DNA of 64,000 bases from Arcuatula senhousia (GCA_963971305.1 CAXARO010000226.1:1-64000), one strand, 5' to 3'. Counted from the stretch's first letter, positions 11,601 to 23,440 are shown. Made by a program: numbers and translations. Notes: generated from the letters alone by a model not told the origin.

Positions 11601-14600
11601 AGAAATGTTTGATCATTTGTAAACATGATAATCATAAAAACTTCTTTTTAAAACTCCAAATTTAGTTTTAGCAAATGATTGTGAATTTTGTGGTTGATTC
11701 TGAAAAGGCTCCTATTAATGTGTGATGTTACTCTCCAAATTTTGAATAATAATGTTGACAATAATTACTTCATTTATATGCAATATCAATGACATTAAAC
11801 ATGTACATTGAAGAAGCAAATATACATGTATATGGACCTTAACTTAAAAAGTAAAGCTGTTCATGCATAAAATAAAGTTTGCATCAGCTTTATCTAACAC
11901 TAACCAATACACATCTAGTGGTGAAGTATTAGAGATATGGCCTTTAACCAAAATTACCTTTGCAATATCATGAAGACAAGCCACTAAGCAGTTTAAAGTA
12001 ATATTACAGTTGGATGTAAACTGGTCTGTCCAGGTAAATGCGTAAGCTTTCTTTAAATTATGGCTCAATACCCCAGTAACATGGTGGTGAAGAGTTGTAA
12101 GTTTGCTGTCATTCTATAGAAAAAAAAAGTTAAATAAGACATATTTTTAATACTTTAAAGGATATATTTGTACTTCTATCAAAGGTAAACAAATAATTTT
12201 TTCTATAACATTTTGGTGCACCAATTATACCTACTTATTCCAAAAGACGATCACATGTGGTCAAATCAGCAAATACCTCACAATAAAACACAAATAATTA
12301 ATTATTATTGACATAAATATTTCTTGAAAATGTCTGACCATACAAAATTAATCATAAAGAAAAATCATAAATTTCTGTGCAAATTATCTGCTTTAGATGT
12401 TTGATTCATGATTTGTTTGTTTTCTTTCAATAAAAAAACAGCTTTGAGTTATTTCTGAACTATATTTTATGTAGTACAGTGGTATTACACTGAGCATCTT
12501 TTCAGAGCATGTTACCAAGTTTAAGCAAAGGCAAAAACATATGCACAAAGATACTTCTTATGACAAAATTTTTTAAAAATTCTTTCCGAACAATTTTTTA
12601 CTATTGTTTTACCTTAAGTGAAAATGAAACAGGACAAGGATACAACTAAAAAGTTTATCAAGCAATAGACAATAGCAATGGAATAGTTACAAAAGTTAAA
12701 AATTGTTTATAGTAACAAACCTTTGATACAAAAGGGAATCTTGGAATGGCAGTCTTTGACTGGTCCATGTTGTCAATTATCACACTGGCATAGTTGTCAG
12801 GACTTGCAACTGCCTTATTCCTGTGCTTGTAATATTTCTCTCTTGCAATTCTGGAAAAAAATGTATTATATAATATACATCAAACTATTTCATGAAGAAA
12901 GTATGTCTTTGGCCACAACAAAGTACATTTTAATATTATCAAAAGATCTGCTTTTAATGTATTCATTCTCATTTGTCACAATAGATGCAATAGAAAAAGC
13001 ATATTAAATGGAATCATAATAGGACATTTGAGACTAAAGCTATAGAATTTTCAAAAAAATAAAAAAAATTGGATTACAAATAGTAGTAGGTATGTGTTGT
13101 TGATATGTTGATGAAACTGTTTGGTAAGTTTAACAAACAAGCAACTAATAGTTTTTGAGAAAGGATCTAAATGAAATATAAAAACCTGTGGTGAAAAAGT
13201 CGAGCAGAAAAACAGAGGAACAGTGAATGAAGAAACAGAAAACTCTATGTCCCTTCAAATAGTTTTGCCCGAACATAGCAGAAATGTAAAAAAATAAATA
13301 AAATAAAGACCTTTGAAGTGTGAGATGGACCTTTCTTTTCAACTCTAATGCCTTTGCCTCTTCTGGCGTCAGCTTTTTCAGGAAGGCTTCTTTGAAGACT
13401 GCACACTCCCCACACTGTGTCATTTTCTGGTGCTGTAAAATAATAACAAACTTTACAATAAAATTTCTTGCACAACATGCTAAAAAAAAAGTTTACTAAC
13501 GAAGGATAACCATTCTTTTAAAAGCGAACATATAGACACATTCATGATATTTTAACTTATAAAACATATGTGCAACAAGTAATCTGTGAGCTACTGCTAC
13601 CCCCAAAATTAACTATGTTGGTATACAGGAAGAAGACATCAGACAGACCTTATTTCAATACTCATGATAAAGGACATCATACTGAAGCCATATACCAATT
13701 TCAGGTCATTGTGATATGTACTTGCTAAGAAAAATGTTACAGAAATTTTCAACAATTGACCAGTATTGTTGAAAATAGACTAAGTCGGTAAACAAGAAAT
13801 AGATTTCTGACAGACCTAGTTTTGATATTTGCGATAAAAGACATCATACTGAAGCCATATACCAAATTTCAAGTCACTGTGATATGTAGTTGCTGAGAAA
13901 ACTGTTATGAAAGTTTTGTTGCGGACAGAAGGACGAACGGACAGAGGTAAACCAGTATTCCCCCCTCTGCAAAGCGGGGGTATAAATATATAACTTCCAC
14001 CAACAATTGTGACAATTATAAAAAAAATATATAAAAAAAAAATTAAAAAGATAAACTTTATCTTTTTAATTTTAAATTTATGAAATTTAAGAAATAAATT
14101 TTACATCATTTATGCTGTAACAAGTCTCTATACCCATGCTTTGCAAATTATGCCTGGCATTAATTTCTAAGTTTTCAGTTTAAATAACAGGAAGTAGATA
14201 ACTTAGGAGCATAAAATCAGTATACACCTTATATGGTACTAAAGGATAAAGCTATATATACTAAATATCAGATCTCTACCTCATGTAGTTGCTTAATAGA
14301 AAACTGTGAAGGAATTTATGTTATAAACAATTAAACTAACAAACAGAAGAACAGAAGAATAATTTAAATGTTATTACCTTTCTGACTTTAACATTTGGTA
14401 GCTCTATCTTCCAAATCTGCAGGAACCGATTAATTTTGACTCTCTTTAACTGGTTAGAGATGCAATTAAGTTCGTAGTCATTGTACACAATCCTCTTAGT
14501 TACACAGGATGGAAGGTGAACTTCTATGGCATCAGGCTGGTCATCCCCAAAAAGTCTGGCATACTTAGTCAGGAATTCCTTTGCGTTAAGGTATGCTTCA

Positions 14601-15533
14601 GTGGGGTATTTCATGCCCTGTCTTGCATCGTCAAATTTGATTTTGTGTCCAGTGACACCTGTATCTTTCTTCTTATGTATTGATACCTAAAGATTTCAAA
14701 TTTAAAAATTAACAAACCTGAAATATTCATTTACTTAAATAAATTTAGGAACTAGATTTTTCATTCATTCACTGGTGTTGTCCTATTTTAATATTCTTAT
14801 TATTGGCTGGATTTCACTGATTGACAAAGCCAGGTAAAAAACTCACTTCAGTGGTGTTGTCATATCTTTTACCCTTATTACTGCCAGGATTTCACTGATT
14901 GAAAAATTCAGGTAATACAATTGTGAATGATGGACTGGTGTAGAGTTAAGTTTTTTCCTTTGGAATAACAAGAATAAGCACACAATACAAAATGCCCCTC
15001 TTCACAACATGTCCTTTTATCAGCAATCACTGAACCATAAAGCTGATGCCAGGGCCATGAATTAATTTATGATGATTTTCAAATACTGATATCTAAGCAA
15101 CCAAATTTTATGAATATATCATACATCTTTCACAGAATAAAGGTAAACTTAGGTATAATAACACCCTCCCTTTCTGTCAAAAATAAAGTTGATAAGTCAG
15201 GTATAATGTACAGTTGATTTTTGTTTGTTTATATCCTAATGTATAATGGTATGTGTATAAGTTTCATGAAACCATACTTCCTTCGTGGTAAAATAACTTA
15301 TCCCTGAAGGTATACCTGACTTTGGACGGACAAACTGACCCAAACACTATATGCCCCTCTACTTTGTAAATGTGCAAACAAATGTTTTAACCATTAATGA
15401 TTATATAGTAGTTAGAATTAATTACCTTCTGTATTTAATTCCATGAATAGTTCTCCATGCTATGTCACAAACTTCCTTTCCTCCAAATAGGAACTTTGGT
15501 TTTTGGTCAGTTTCCTTGAATGCATCCCTGTGC
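8630..15533 (-). CDS. DUF7869-type protein, eight exons, 5' end not found
   Basis: Exons on the minus strand run 15426-15533, 14378-14686, 13311-13432, 12721-12850, 11958-12113, 11365-11487, 9247-9792 and 8630-8746. All have AG/GT borders. The last seven join in one frame of 501 codons including the stop. Motifs in order are REKYYKHR; IIDNMDQSKT; HHHVTGVL; LYIQADNAGKDNKNNF; MVGHTHEDVDQFFSRIS; and a basic tail ending KKRGR. A D..NKN block followed by GHTHED.DQ is the pattern I know as DUF7869, a family abundant in invertebrates and probably derived from a DDE/RNase-H-like transposase; that function is inference. KMTQCGECAVFKEAF with its CxxC may bind metal. The first exon (HRDAFKETDQ...) ends in phase 2, but the next begins in phase 0 right after an upstream stop. 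Either a small exon is missed or the gene is damaged. No start codon was found. Confidence 0.8.
8888..8970. repeat. Short dispersed mollusc-type repeat in the last intron
   Basis: The stretch with GCTACGCTTGAGGCGCGTTT and AAGACTCATAAGAGCTAAAG is unlike the AT-rich surroundings. It resembles a dispersed repeat that I associate with bivalve genomes. No full boundaries are visible. Confidence 0.3.
10000..11110. repeat. Diverged copies of a ~175-bp dispersed repeat unit in an intron
   Basis: Three blocks share the order CAGGAAGTA, then TTTCTGGCAT with a CGCTTAACAC-like run, then GGATGAAGCTGCATGC, then a segment ending in AGTTGCTTGG. They lie near 10120-10230, 10850-10960 and 11025-11130. Related units, some inverted, occur at 14155-14310, 25020-25540 and 49440-49650. 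They are non-coding and break up the long intron before the 9247-9792 exon. Confidence 0.5.
13620..13985 (+). repeat. Two-unit dispersed repeat with GGACGGACAGAGG end
   Basis: Two related segments (about 13655-13790 and 13835-13985) share GACATCATACTGAAGCCATA and GTGATATGTA blocks. The second ends in GGACGAACGGACAGAGG followed by a CCCCCCTCTGC...GCGGGGG hairpin. This type of end recurs in other bivalve repeats. It lies in the intron before the 13311-13432 exon. Confidence 0.5.
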
Positions 15534-16051
15534 CTGAAAACACATAAAAACAAAGAAAGACTAAAAAAAGAACCTTCAAGGAAGAAATAGAGGTACAATT
15601 TCCTTTTTTTCTAGCTTAACTTCATATGTGATTTTCAGTGGTATACTAATTGAACAAAATATATAGCAAAACATTAGAAAAAAATCCACTACGCCTGTCC
15701 TTGGTCCGTCTTTGAGTCATTAATGCAAAATATAACAATGATTGTTGATAAAGGCAGCCAAAATGATATTTCTTTCCGATCCAAAGGCACTTGTTTCTAG
15801 GGAAAAAATATATACTAACCATACCGCCTTGTGAGAGCCATCAGGATGGATATCTCTCACAAGATGGTATGGTTAGAATATAAAATAATCAAAAAATTCT
15901 AGAAACCGATCCGACCTATCGAAATTATTTTTCCCGGAAAGTCGGTAACTACCGCAGTTAGTTTTACTATTTCAAATTTAATTTCGGTTCATTTCGATCC
16001 CTATATTTTCCTTCCCCGTTAAGAGAATAAACAACCAGAACCTTAAATCAC
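15534..16051. other. Spacer with a strong hairpin next to the outer insertion point
   Basis: No exon is recognised. The arms CTAACCATACCGCCTTGTGA (from 15815) and its near-complement ending ATGGTATGGTTAG (to 15876) form an imperfect stem of about 23 bp around an 18-base loop. Flanking ATATA bases extend the pairing. It may be a tiny foldback repeat or a structured region. Before the transposon inserted at 16052-16060, this DNA continued into 61490 onward. Confidence 0.5.
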
Positions 16052-16060
16052 AAAAATACT
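16052..16060. repeat. Left 9-bp target-site duplication AAAAATACT
   Basis: AAAAATACT directly precedes the TIR CAATCTCCG at 16061. The same nine bases directly follow the mirrored TIR (CGGAGATTG, ending 61480) at 61481-61489. This fixes the outer transposon borders to the base. Confidence 0.85.
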
Positions 16061-16115
16061 CAATCTCCGAAAATATAAATTTTAGAATTAAATTTAAGTT
16101 TTGTTATATAAATAC

Positions 16116-16240
16116 TTACCATCACAAATTTAGATAACAGGTACTAGCAGCTTCATTGAACCGGAAACCAGACAAAAAAACTGATGACCTCTAGCTGACC
16201 GGAAGTAACCCGACACTGACCTCTCAACTTCATCTTTTCC
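16116..16240. repeat. DIRS inverted terminal repeat, left copy
   Basis: About 125 bp from ACCATCACAAATTTAGATAA to the TCAACTTCATC block is mirrored at 46848-46975 with few differences. Confidence 0.85.
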
Positions 16241-16295
16241 AATCCAGCACAGGCCAGACTAAAAGGGGGATGAAGGGGAGGGGGGAGGGACCTCA

Positions 16296-16397
16296 GATTT
16301 GTGATGGTAAGTATTTATATAACAAAACTTAAATTTAATTCTAAAATTTATATTTTTATAGTAATAAATACCTTACCATCACAAATTTAGATAACAG
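16296..16397. repeat. DIRS internal complementary region
   Basis: 16296-16355 is the reverse complement of the left terminus (16073-16133). 16356-16397 is the reverse complement of the right terminus (46949-46990). The two halves abut as they would at a circle junction. In DIRS-1 this region templates completion of the circular DNA intermediate before recombinase-mediated insertion. Its presence argues that the copy arrived by this route and kept the needed cis sequences. Confidence 0.85.
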
Positions 16398-16428
16398 AAT
16401 GCGACGAAGCGCGGAATCCCCCTATAGT

Positions 16429-17169
16429 CTAATGAGAAACCACAGGAGGAAAAATAACCTTTTGAGCAGAAACTAGAGGTCCCAAGGCATAGAGGTTATC
16501 AGAATGATGATCCATGGAACGCAGGTAATGATAAAAGAAAGCATTTTCAGACCTCCAGAAACCTGCTGACAGAATCTCTGAGAGTGAGGCAGAATTGAAA
16601 ATGCTCCAGGAAGAGGCAATAGCCCTAACTTCATGAGCCTTAACAGAATCTTTGGGTAAAGAAACCCCAACTGATTTATAGGCTTGAACAACAGTATTAC
16701 AAATCCAATTAGAAATGGATTTAGCAGAAATGTCTTTCTGGCCCTTCTTAATTGGAACAAACAAGCGAGAAGAGCCTTGTGGTCTTAAGCTGGAAGTCCT
16801 CCTTAAATAGGCCTCCAGATTACGGACAGGACACAGACTGTGAGAGAACTGATCTGGAAGAGCTGGCACAACAATAAGACCAGAGCCTTTATCACAAAGC
16901 TGGTTCTTAGCGAGAAAAGCAGGATCAGTCAAAAGAGTTACAGAGGATCTATCTGCTGAAAATCGGATACAAGCGTCTGAAAAAGAGAGAGCATGAAGCT
17001 CACTTCTTCTACGACCTGAAGCTAAAGCCAGAAGAAAACAACACTTGTAAGTGAGAAATTTCAAAGAAATACTCTCAGAAGGGATATAAGGAGTAAGTTG
17101 TAAGGCTTTTAGAACTAGGCCTAAATCCCATGAAGGAACAAGACGCCTCTGCTTTGGACGTTCAATAGA
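16429..17169 (-). pseudogene. DIRS tyrosine recombinase, C-terminal catalytic part (gene split)
   Basis: This minus-strand segment encodes about 245 residues beginning IERPKQRRLVPSW and ending at a stop at 16429. It contains the tyrosine-recombinase signature: an arginine in ASGRRRSEL, HEVRA (H..R box), and GFWRSENAFFYHYLR with the candidate nucleophilic tyrosine. Within this segment the frame is undamaged. The N-terminal part lies 25.5 kb away at 42698 onward, ending RNFS(I). Between them is the TIR element with TSD ATAGA. With the insertion and one TSD copy removed, the frame reads straight through as FSIERP. As it stands the gene is disrupted and cannot make the full recombinase. Confidence 0.85.
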
Positions 17170-17203
17170 CAGTCCAGGCACTTACTATTTATTGTAATAT
17201 TAC

Positions 17204-17950
17204 AAAGTGAAGTAATATTACAGTAGACAATAAGTTAACTATATTACACGATTTTGTAAAATAAGGCAATAATTGAGTAGTTTCCCTTTGTCCAGACGAT
17301 TTTTCTTTTGTAAAAAATCTAAAGGGACACAACCTCATATATTTTCATGAAAAATGAGAAAACAAATGAAAACAGATTATCTTTCTTTACTACAAAATCG
17401 CGTAATCGTATGTAGGAGAAAATACTAGTATATTTAATAAGGCCAGGAAAAGTTTTCAATGTTTTAATTGCAGATTTTATAATATATGTACTAAGTAGGT
17501 ACAACAAAGTGTGGCCTTGTGACTTCGTCCTTGGGGGCAATCTGAAATTAGTTATATTTTCGGCATGCACAAAATATAAAATTTAATGCACAAAACATCA
17601 AATTAAAGGCAGAAGCTTTGTTAACCTTTAAAAATATTCTTTTTGTTTATCTTTAATTGTCCTTAATATGTGCTTAATTACAATTTGAAAGCATTTAAAT
17701 GGTCGTCATGGATCCGTCAATATTTGAAAAAATAAATCATGTGAAGCAACTTTTGGATTCACAAGGAAGCTTTTGCCAATTAAACAAGAGCACTGAAAAA
17801 GGCACTATCTCTGTTTTAGCATTTATTTTTAACACACTTTCAAAGTGTCCAGTCGATCTTTTTTTCGGTTAGAGAGGGGGGGGTAGCTTCTAAAAACATC
17901 TCTTACTTGTCAAGTATTCAAGATAACAAACATTATTCATATAGAATTTT
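17204..17950. other. No gene seen inside the 25.5-kb element, left part
   Basis: AT-rich sequence following the subterminal GTAATATTAC copies. No recognisable coding motif or repeat boundary was found. Confidence 0.4.
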
Positions 17951-17954
17951 TCCG

Positions 17955-19715
17955 AATTCTAGTGGATCCGTCCCCAAACTTTTCCGTCCCCTAGTTGATC
18001 CGCCCCAAGTAGATCCGTCCTTGGTTGATCCGTCCCTTAGTTGATCCGTCCTCCAGTAGATCCGTCCCCAATAAAACTTATATAATGTAGTAGTTATACA
18101 AGTTATTAGTTGACGAGTATAGGCACATGTTTTAGACTGACATGTGCGGCAAATATAGTAACTTAATTACGTGTTTAAATTGCAAGTTATCTTGTTAATT
18201 TGGAGAAAAAGTTAATAAATGTGATTTCCATTAATAGACGAAGTGTTGTGCGCGCAAATTTAAGCGGTTCTCTATGCTTTTCATTAATAAGTAATGATCA
18301 TTATTGCATTACATATTTTCAGGTTTGAACCTCTAGTGTGGTTTATATAGCAATTCATTTCAGATTATTCTTAGAAATATTGAGGAAAAAAAGTTTTAAT
18401 ATTGTAAAAGTATTAAAGATTTTTTTTTTATATTACATTAAGACGGACATATACGATGCCGTCAACTTTTCCACGCTGTCTGGGGATGAAAGTAACAAAA
18501 TTTTCGATGACCAGAAACCTATAGAACACTCACTCTGATCTGCGACAGCATTTTCAAACGAAAATCTTCTTCAATTCAAAGGATATAGAGTCAAATATTT
18601 CTAAATATGTTTTACATTTGTGTTTTTTTTTCTGTTGTTTATAGGAGCGTATTGCATTTGCATAAATTTTACAGATATGCGATACAAGCTTATATTTCAT
18701 TTGCGACACGAAAAAATCTTTCATTTGCGCTAGTCTCAGGTAACGGTAATTAAAATTGAACTTAGAGTTTTATGTCAGCTTTTTTCTGTGAGTTTAAATC
18801 CACTTCTCAAATAAAATAAAGTCGCTTTTGTACAAATGTTGAATTGCATGTCAATCAAAATGGTCATAATTTTATCAGTTAATTCTTTACTTACAAGCTT
18901 TGTGCTACATATCTGTAGAGTTCTAATGTGTTTCTTTGGGGAATTCGGTGTGGTATTTGCACTATAGCGTTTTAAATCTTTTACTTTGATTTTTTTTATG
19001 CAGATATTGTGTTTTAACACATTATAAGCTTTACATTGCTTTTACTGGAAAACATACTTTTATTTTATAAAATTGTCAACATTTAACCTTTATCAATGGC
19101 GCGGGTCGGAACCCCCCCCTTTTCCTCCGAATTTTTTTTACATTTTTGTGTAGATTTTCAGCAAAATTGGTCTGGAACCACCCTTTGCCCCACAGAACCC
19201 AGTATGTGGAACCCCCCCTTTCGACAATTTCTGGATCCGCCCCTGAGAAATTGAAATTGTCAAAAATCAATGCACCGATTTTTATCTATATTGTCCCTTC
19301 CGATTGTAAATGTAAAAAAATGAAATGACTATTTGAAGTGTATCCTATTTAAACTTCAAAAGGAAAAAAGAATGTTCCAAACTGTAGTGTTAAAGAAACC
19401 ATATAGATCTTATGTCTAGGAAATTTATTATAATAGCTAAAGCTTTTGTTGGTGACAGGGCTCAATCAATATCTGTCAAAACACTGATCCGATTTGAGCC
19501 AATTAGCAAAAAGTGAAATTGATAAATAGTTATCAAAATTATCTTCTTTTTTAGATAATAACCATTTCTTAAAATTTTAAAACTTAAAAGTAATATGTGT
19601 AATCGTTCTTGAAAAAAGACTATATATTTCATTATATTTTAAAATGGGGACGGACCGACTAAGAACTAGAGGCCGGATCTACTGTGGACGGATCAAACTG
19701 GGGACGGAACCACCT
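17955..19715. repeat. Candidate element bounded by inverted clusters of GATCCGTCC
   Basis: At 17960-18080 the motif GATCCGTCC or GATCCGCCC appears about six times, alternating with CTAGTTGATCC-like spacers. At 19645-19712 the same motif appears inverted (GGACGGATC, GGACGGACC, GGGGACGGAAC). Inverted clusters at both ends suggest subterminal transposase-binding repeats of one element. The exact tips and a TSD are not clear. The interior is non-coding and includes a smaller GGATCCGCC repeat at 19094-19245. Confidence 0.45.
19094..19245. repeat. Short GGCGGATCC-ended repeat (MITE-like), decayed
   Basis: The right end reads CTGGATCCGCCCCTG. The left end, CAATGGCGCGGGTCGGAACC, is an imperfect mirror, and C-runs follow both tips. 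The layout matches the cleaner copy at 52922-53090. No target duplication survives. The short ORFs on both strands here are by-products of the repeat. Confidence 0.5.
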
Positions 19716-21414
19716 GCGACCTGTTATTCTTAGTTCTAATTATGAATTGTAGGATGAGTACAGAGAACTTACGGGAGTGTAAACTTTTTTTTTCAAACGC
19801 ACGATGTCAGACGTACGACCGACCTTTCTTGATCTTTCCTGAAAGGACCAGAAATAAACATATTTGGAAAGAAAAGTTACATTGAAATTGTTTAAATCCA
19901 CCAAAATGCAATCAACGAATAGACGTACCCCTTTCAACATTGTATTGTACGATATATAAAAATGACAAATCTTTATCTATGTGCACCTAAATAAAAGAAA
20001 AACGATCTTGAATTGGTCTCTGCATAGTTCCGTTATGATAGATGTTGGAAAAAAGCTAATTTATAACAGGTATAAAAGACACTAAACACAGAGTCCAACG
20101 AACCTCACTGAAAGTTAATGACGACCCTAGCATCGTAGGCCCTATTCATACGAACAATTATTTCACTCGACGATAACGCAGTTGTGTTATAAGAAAAGTA
20201 TTTATATTTAGCACAAATACAAATTGTTGCAATCGATACGCGTGTTGAAATGTCAAGTTTATAAGATCATGAAGATACTCTAGCCACATTCATAACCGTG
20301 ACCCACGTGTGTTGTTTGTGGTCATTCAACCTAAAGGATTTTTTAAAATCAAGATTAATCGGTTTACCAGATACATTTTTCTCAAAAGCAGACATGAACA
20401 GAGTGACCCTTCCTATTTACTGTCTGATTAATGCACATGTTATAATAATCATAATTATGTCTCAAAGAAATGCTAGAAAAGAAATGTTTCACACTAACCG
20501 TGTGACTAGGTGATAAATAAAACATGTATAAGTGATTTTTATAGAGGAGGGGCTTTTGAATCTTTTTCAACCTGTCTTTTTTTTTTGACAAATCGATCGT
20601 ACGTAGCGTGGCATTTTCATAAGTTTATTTTATTATTGTCTGTGCAACCAAAAACGCCATCCTGTAGAAAAATTGATATTGATCTATAAAATAATGCTCT
20701 TAAAAATACATAACTCAAACAAAAACAACAAAAAATCAAAGCGCCCGTCATATCGGAAAGAAATGTTGCATGCCACACTTTTCATCGTTTGTGGTACATT
20801 TTAAATGCAAGAGCATAAAGTACTAATGCTTTGTCACAATCGCAAATTATATTAACAGTATCAAAACTAATTCAGTCTTATTATATTGCTGACATTATCG
20901 TATATATTTTTTTGAAATACCATATTTTACAGTATAATATCATAAGTATATGCGTGCATGGGGTCAACAACCGGTTGAGCATTTTTTTTTTTTTTTTTGC
21001 ATTTGAAAACATGCTAAACGCACTTTCTTGGCTATGTTCTGGCTACATTTTGTATTTCAAGCGCGAACATTCATATCACAAAATTTTTTAACACGTAGTA
21101 TCACAGAAGTACACTGTTTTTGATCTTTAAAAAATGTTCTTATTCATGCAGCACTATGATTTAAAAAGTTAACGAGATTATGAAATATGATTTGTTAAAT
21201 GTATATTGCCACAGTCGAAAAACAATATAGACAATGATTCTTGTTGATAAGGGAATATTTTCTAAAAAAATTATTTAAAATTAATGAAATAAGGTTACGT
21301 TGTCCTTTATGAAATATTAATAGAAAAATCTTGCCAATTTTACAGAAAAACAAGAATTAGTTAGAAAATATCATTCATTCTCTGTCTATCATATTTTCAA
21401 GACATTTGAACTAT
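19716..21414. other. No gene seen
   Basis: AT-rich DNA with a pure T-run of nearly 20 bases near 20980-20998. Short ORFs in all frames lack motifs. Confidence 0.4.
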
Positions 21415-22345
21415 CCGGGTTTCGGGCAGGGATATGCTTGCCGGTAAAAGTCTACTATATAGAGCGGCCAGAAAACTGATATCGAGTAAGACCGATTGCA
21501 AACAAAACGACTACTGATTGAATACAAAATCATAGTGGTACATGTACATCGGTCGGAAGTGGGAATACATTCACGTTTCTCGCAAATGAAAGAAGACTGA
21601 GGCTCAGGCAGGCCTTGGTGAAATTGACCCGTTGGATCACCATGCAAGCGGCATTATTGATAGATCTTTTCCAACGGCAGCGAAAAACCTCATCGAAAGT
21701 CCGTGTGTCCATATATCCTCCACTTCGTCATCATTTCATATGAAAACTTAAACACTTCATGTTTACTTTATAGCCATTTTTATGTTTTTGATTTACATGT
21801 ACATGTAGCCGAATTTGTGCTGCTAACTTGAGATTAAAAGACTACCTAGTAAGTAATGTGTGTACATGTTATAGTCTTCTAATATAAAATGGCATTTGAT
21901 ACTCGGTCTGGTATGGTATAAAAATGTAACGGCTTCGAGAGGGTTTCAGTAATCCAAATATTAGGACCGCTTCAGTGCTAAGTTTTTATGAGCGACTATT
22001 ATTCCGGTTCTCTAGACAGATCGCTTTATACACCTTTGTACACATAGTGACTGTAAAATGCACTCGAGGGATTAAATGGAGAAATCATGTAAACAAGCAT
22101 CCCGGGTTCGTCGGGGAACCATATGAGAGGTGCGCTTTTATGAATAAAAAAGGTCATGTTCCTCGCATGTTAAATGTTTCGATAAAATGTGTAGCTTTTG
22201 CTTCTCTACAGTTGGCAAATTGTCCAACCTTAACCGGTTAAAAGTGGCAATCAAAAATGGATGGTTTCTATGGCCTTATGTGTCAATATACCATTTCTTA
22301 TATATTCATCATTTCATGGTCATTGTATCAGTCTTAGTCAAAAAT
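21415..22345. repeat. Decayed SINE-like family B sequence
   Basis: 21415-21500 keeps GGGTTTCGGGCAGG...CTTGCCGGTAAAAGTCTACT, equivalent to the head of family B. 22080-22345 keeps the GGTCATGTTCCTCGCATGTTAAA and TTCATCATTTCATGGTCATT blocks of the body and end. The middle is lost or replaced. It is non-coding. Confidence 0.4.
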
Positions 22346-22589
22346 AAAAAAAGAACAAACACACATATACACCCCCCCCCACAAAAAAAAATGTACTCTG
22401 GTAACTCCGTTATCCATTAAGCTGACAATCTTGTTTGACAAATGAGCGTCAAAAAGTTTTTACACCCTTACATGCACATGAATGAATCATCCCTTATATG
22501 GTAAACTACCGAATATTGCTGCTTGTGATTAAAGTAAAACTAACTAAATATTTCTAAAAACAAGTTTAAAACATACTCTAACTAGAAGA

Positions 22590-23440
22590 TGTGTCTATGA
22601 GCCACAGGATGGCCCTCCCGTTCTTTAAATATCATTGACCCTCAATGTGTATTACCTGGGATATGGACCTTTACCAAGAAATTGATCATTCATGCGTAAA
22701 ATATACGTCACAGTGACCTCATTTCTAGTGGATGGTGTCACCTTATCCAAGACACATCTAGTGGTGAAATATCATTGACCCCCAAGATCTAGTATCCAAG
22801 TTATGGACCTTAACCAAGAACTTAACCGAAGTCGTTCATGCATAAAATATAGATCACAGTGACTTAATTTTTATTGGGTGGTGTTATGTTACCCAAGACA
22901 AATCTAGTGGTGAAATACCATTGACCATCAACATGTAGTATCTGAGATATGGACCTTAACCAAGAACTTAACCAAAGTCATTCATGCGTAAAATAAAGGT
23001 CACAGTGACCTAATTTCTAGTGGGTGGCATCACCTTACCTAAGACACATCTAGTAGTGAAATATCATTGACCCCCCAACATCTAGTATCTGAGTAATGGA
23101 CCTTAACCAAGAATTTAACCGAAGTCGTTCATGCGTAAAATATAGGTCACAGTGACCTAATTTCTAGTGGGTGGTGTCACCTTACCTAAGACACATCTAG
23201 TAATGAAATATCATTGACCCCCAACATATAGTATCCAAGTTATGGACCTTAACCAAGAACTTAACCGAAGTCGTTCATGCATAAAATATAGGTCACAGTG
23301 ACCTAATTTCTAGTGGGTGGTGTAGCCCTACACAAGACCCATCTGGTGGTGAAATATCATTGACCCCCAACATCTAGTATCTGAGTAATGGACCTTAACC
23401 AAGAACTTAACCAAAGTGTTACGGACGGACGTACGGACGG
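22590..23440 (+). repeat. ~147-bp tandem repeat, about 5.5 units, each with a GGTCACAGTGACC palindrome
   Basis: Each unit runs through ATCTAGTGGTGAAATATCAT, TGGACCTTAACCAAGAACTT, a TCATGCGTAAAAT block and then a GTCACAGTGACC palindrome. Units are 146-147 bp apart. Three units keep the perfect 15-bp palindrome AGGTCACAGTGACCT, at 22997-23011, 23144-23158 and 23290-23304. Earlier units near 22705 and 22850 carry variants. The array ends in GGACGGACGTACGGACGG and TATGTCCGATCCACATA. A single diverged unit lies at 11890-11950 in an intron of the DUF7869 gene. Confidence 0.85.

Noticed and set aside
20980..20998. T-run as a possible SINE/LINE tail or Pol III terminator
   Set aside because: No promoter boxes or element boundary next to it. 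Homopolymer runs are common in this DNA.
22590..23440. Possible CRISPR-like array
   Set aside because: Units are contiguous 147-bp satellite copies without unique spacers, in a eukaryotic genome.
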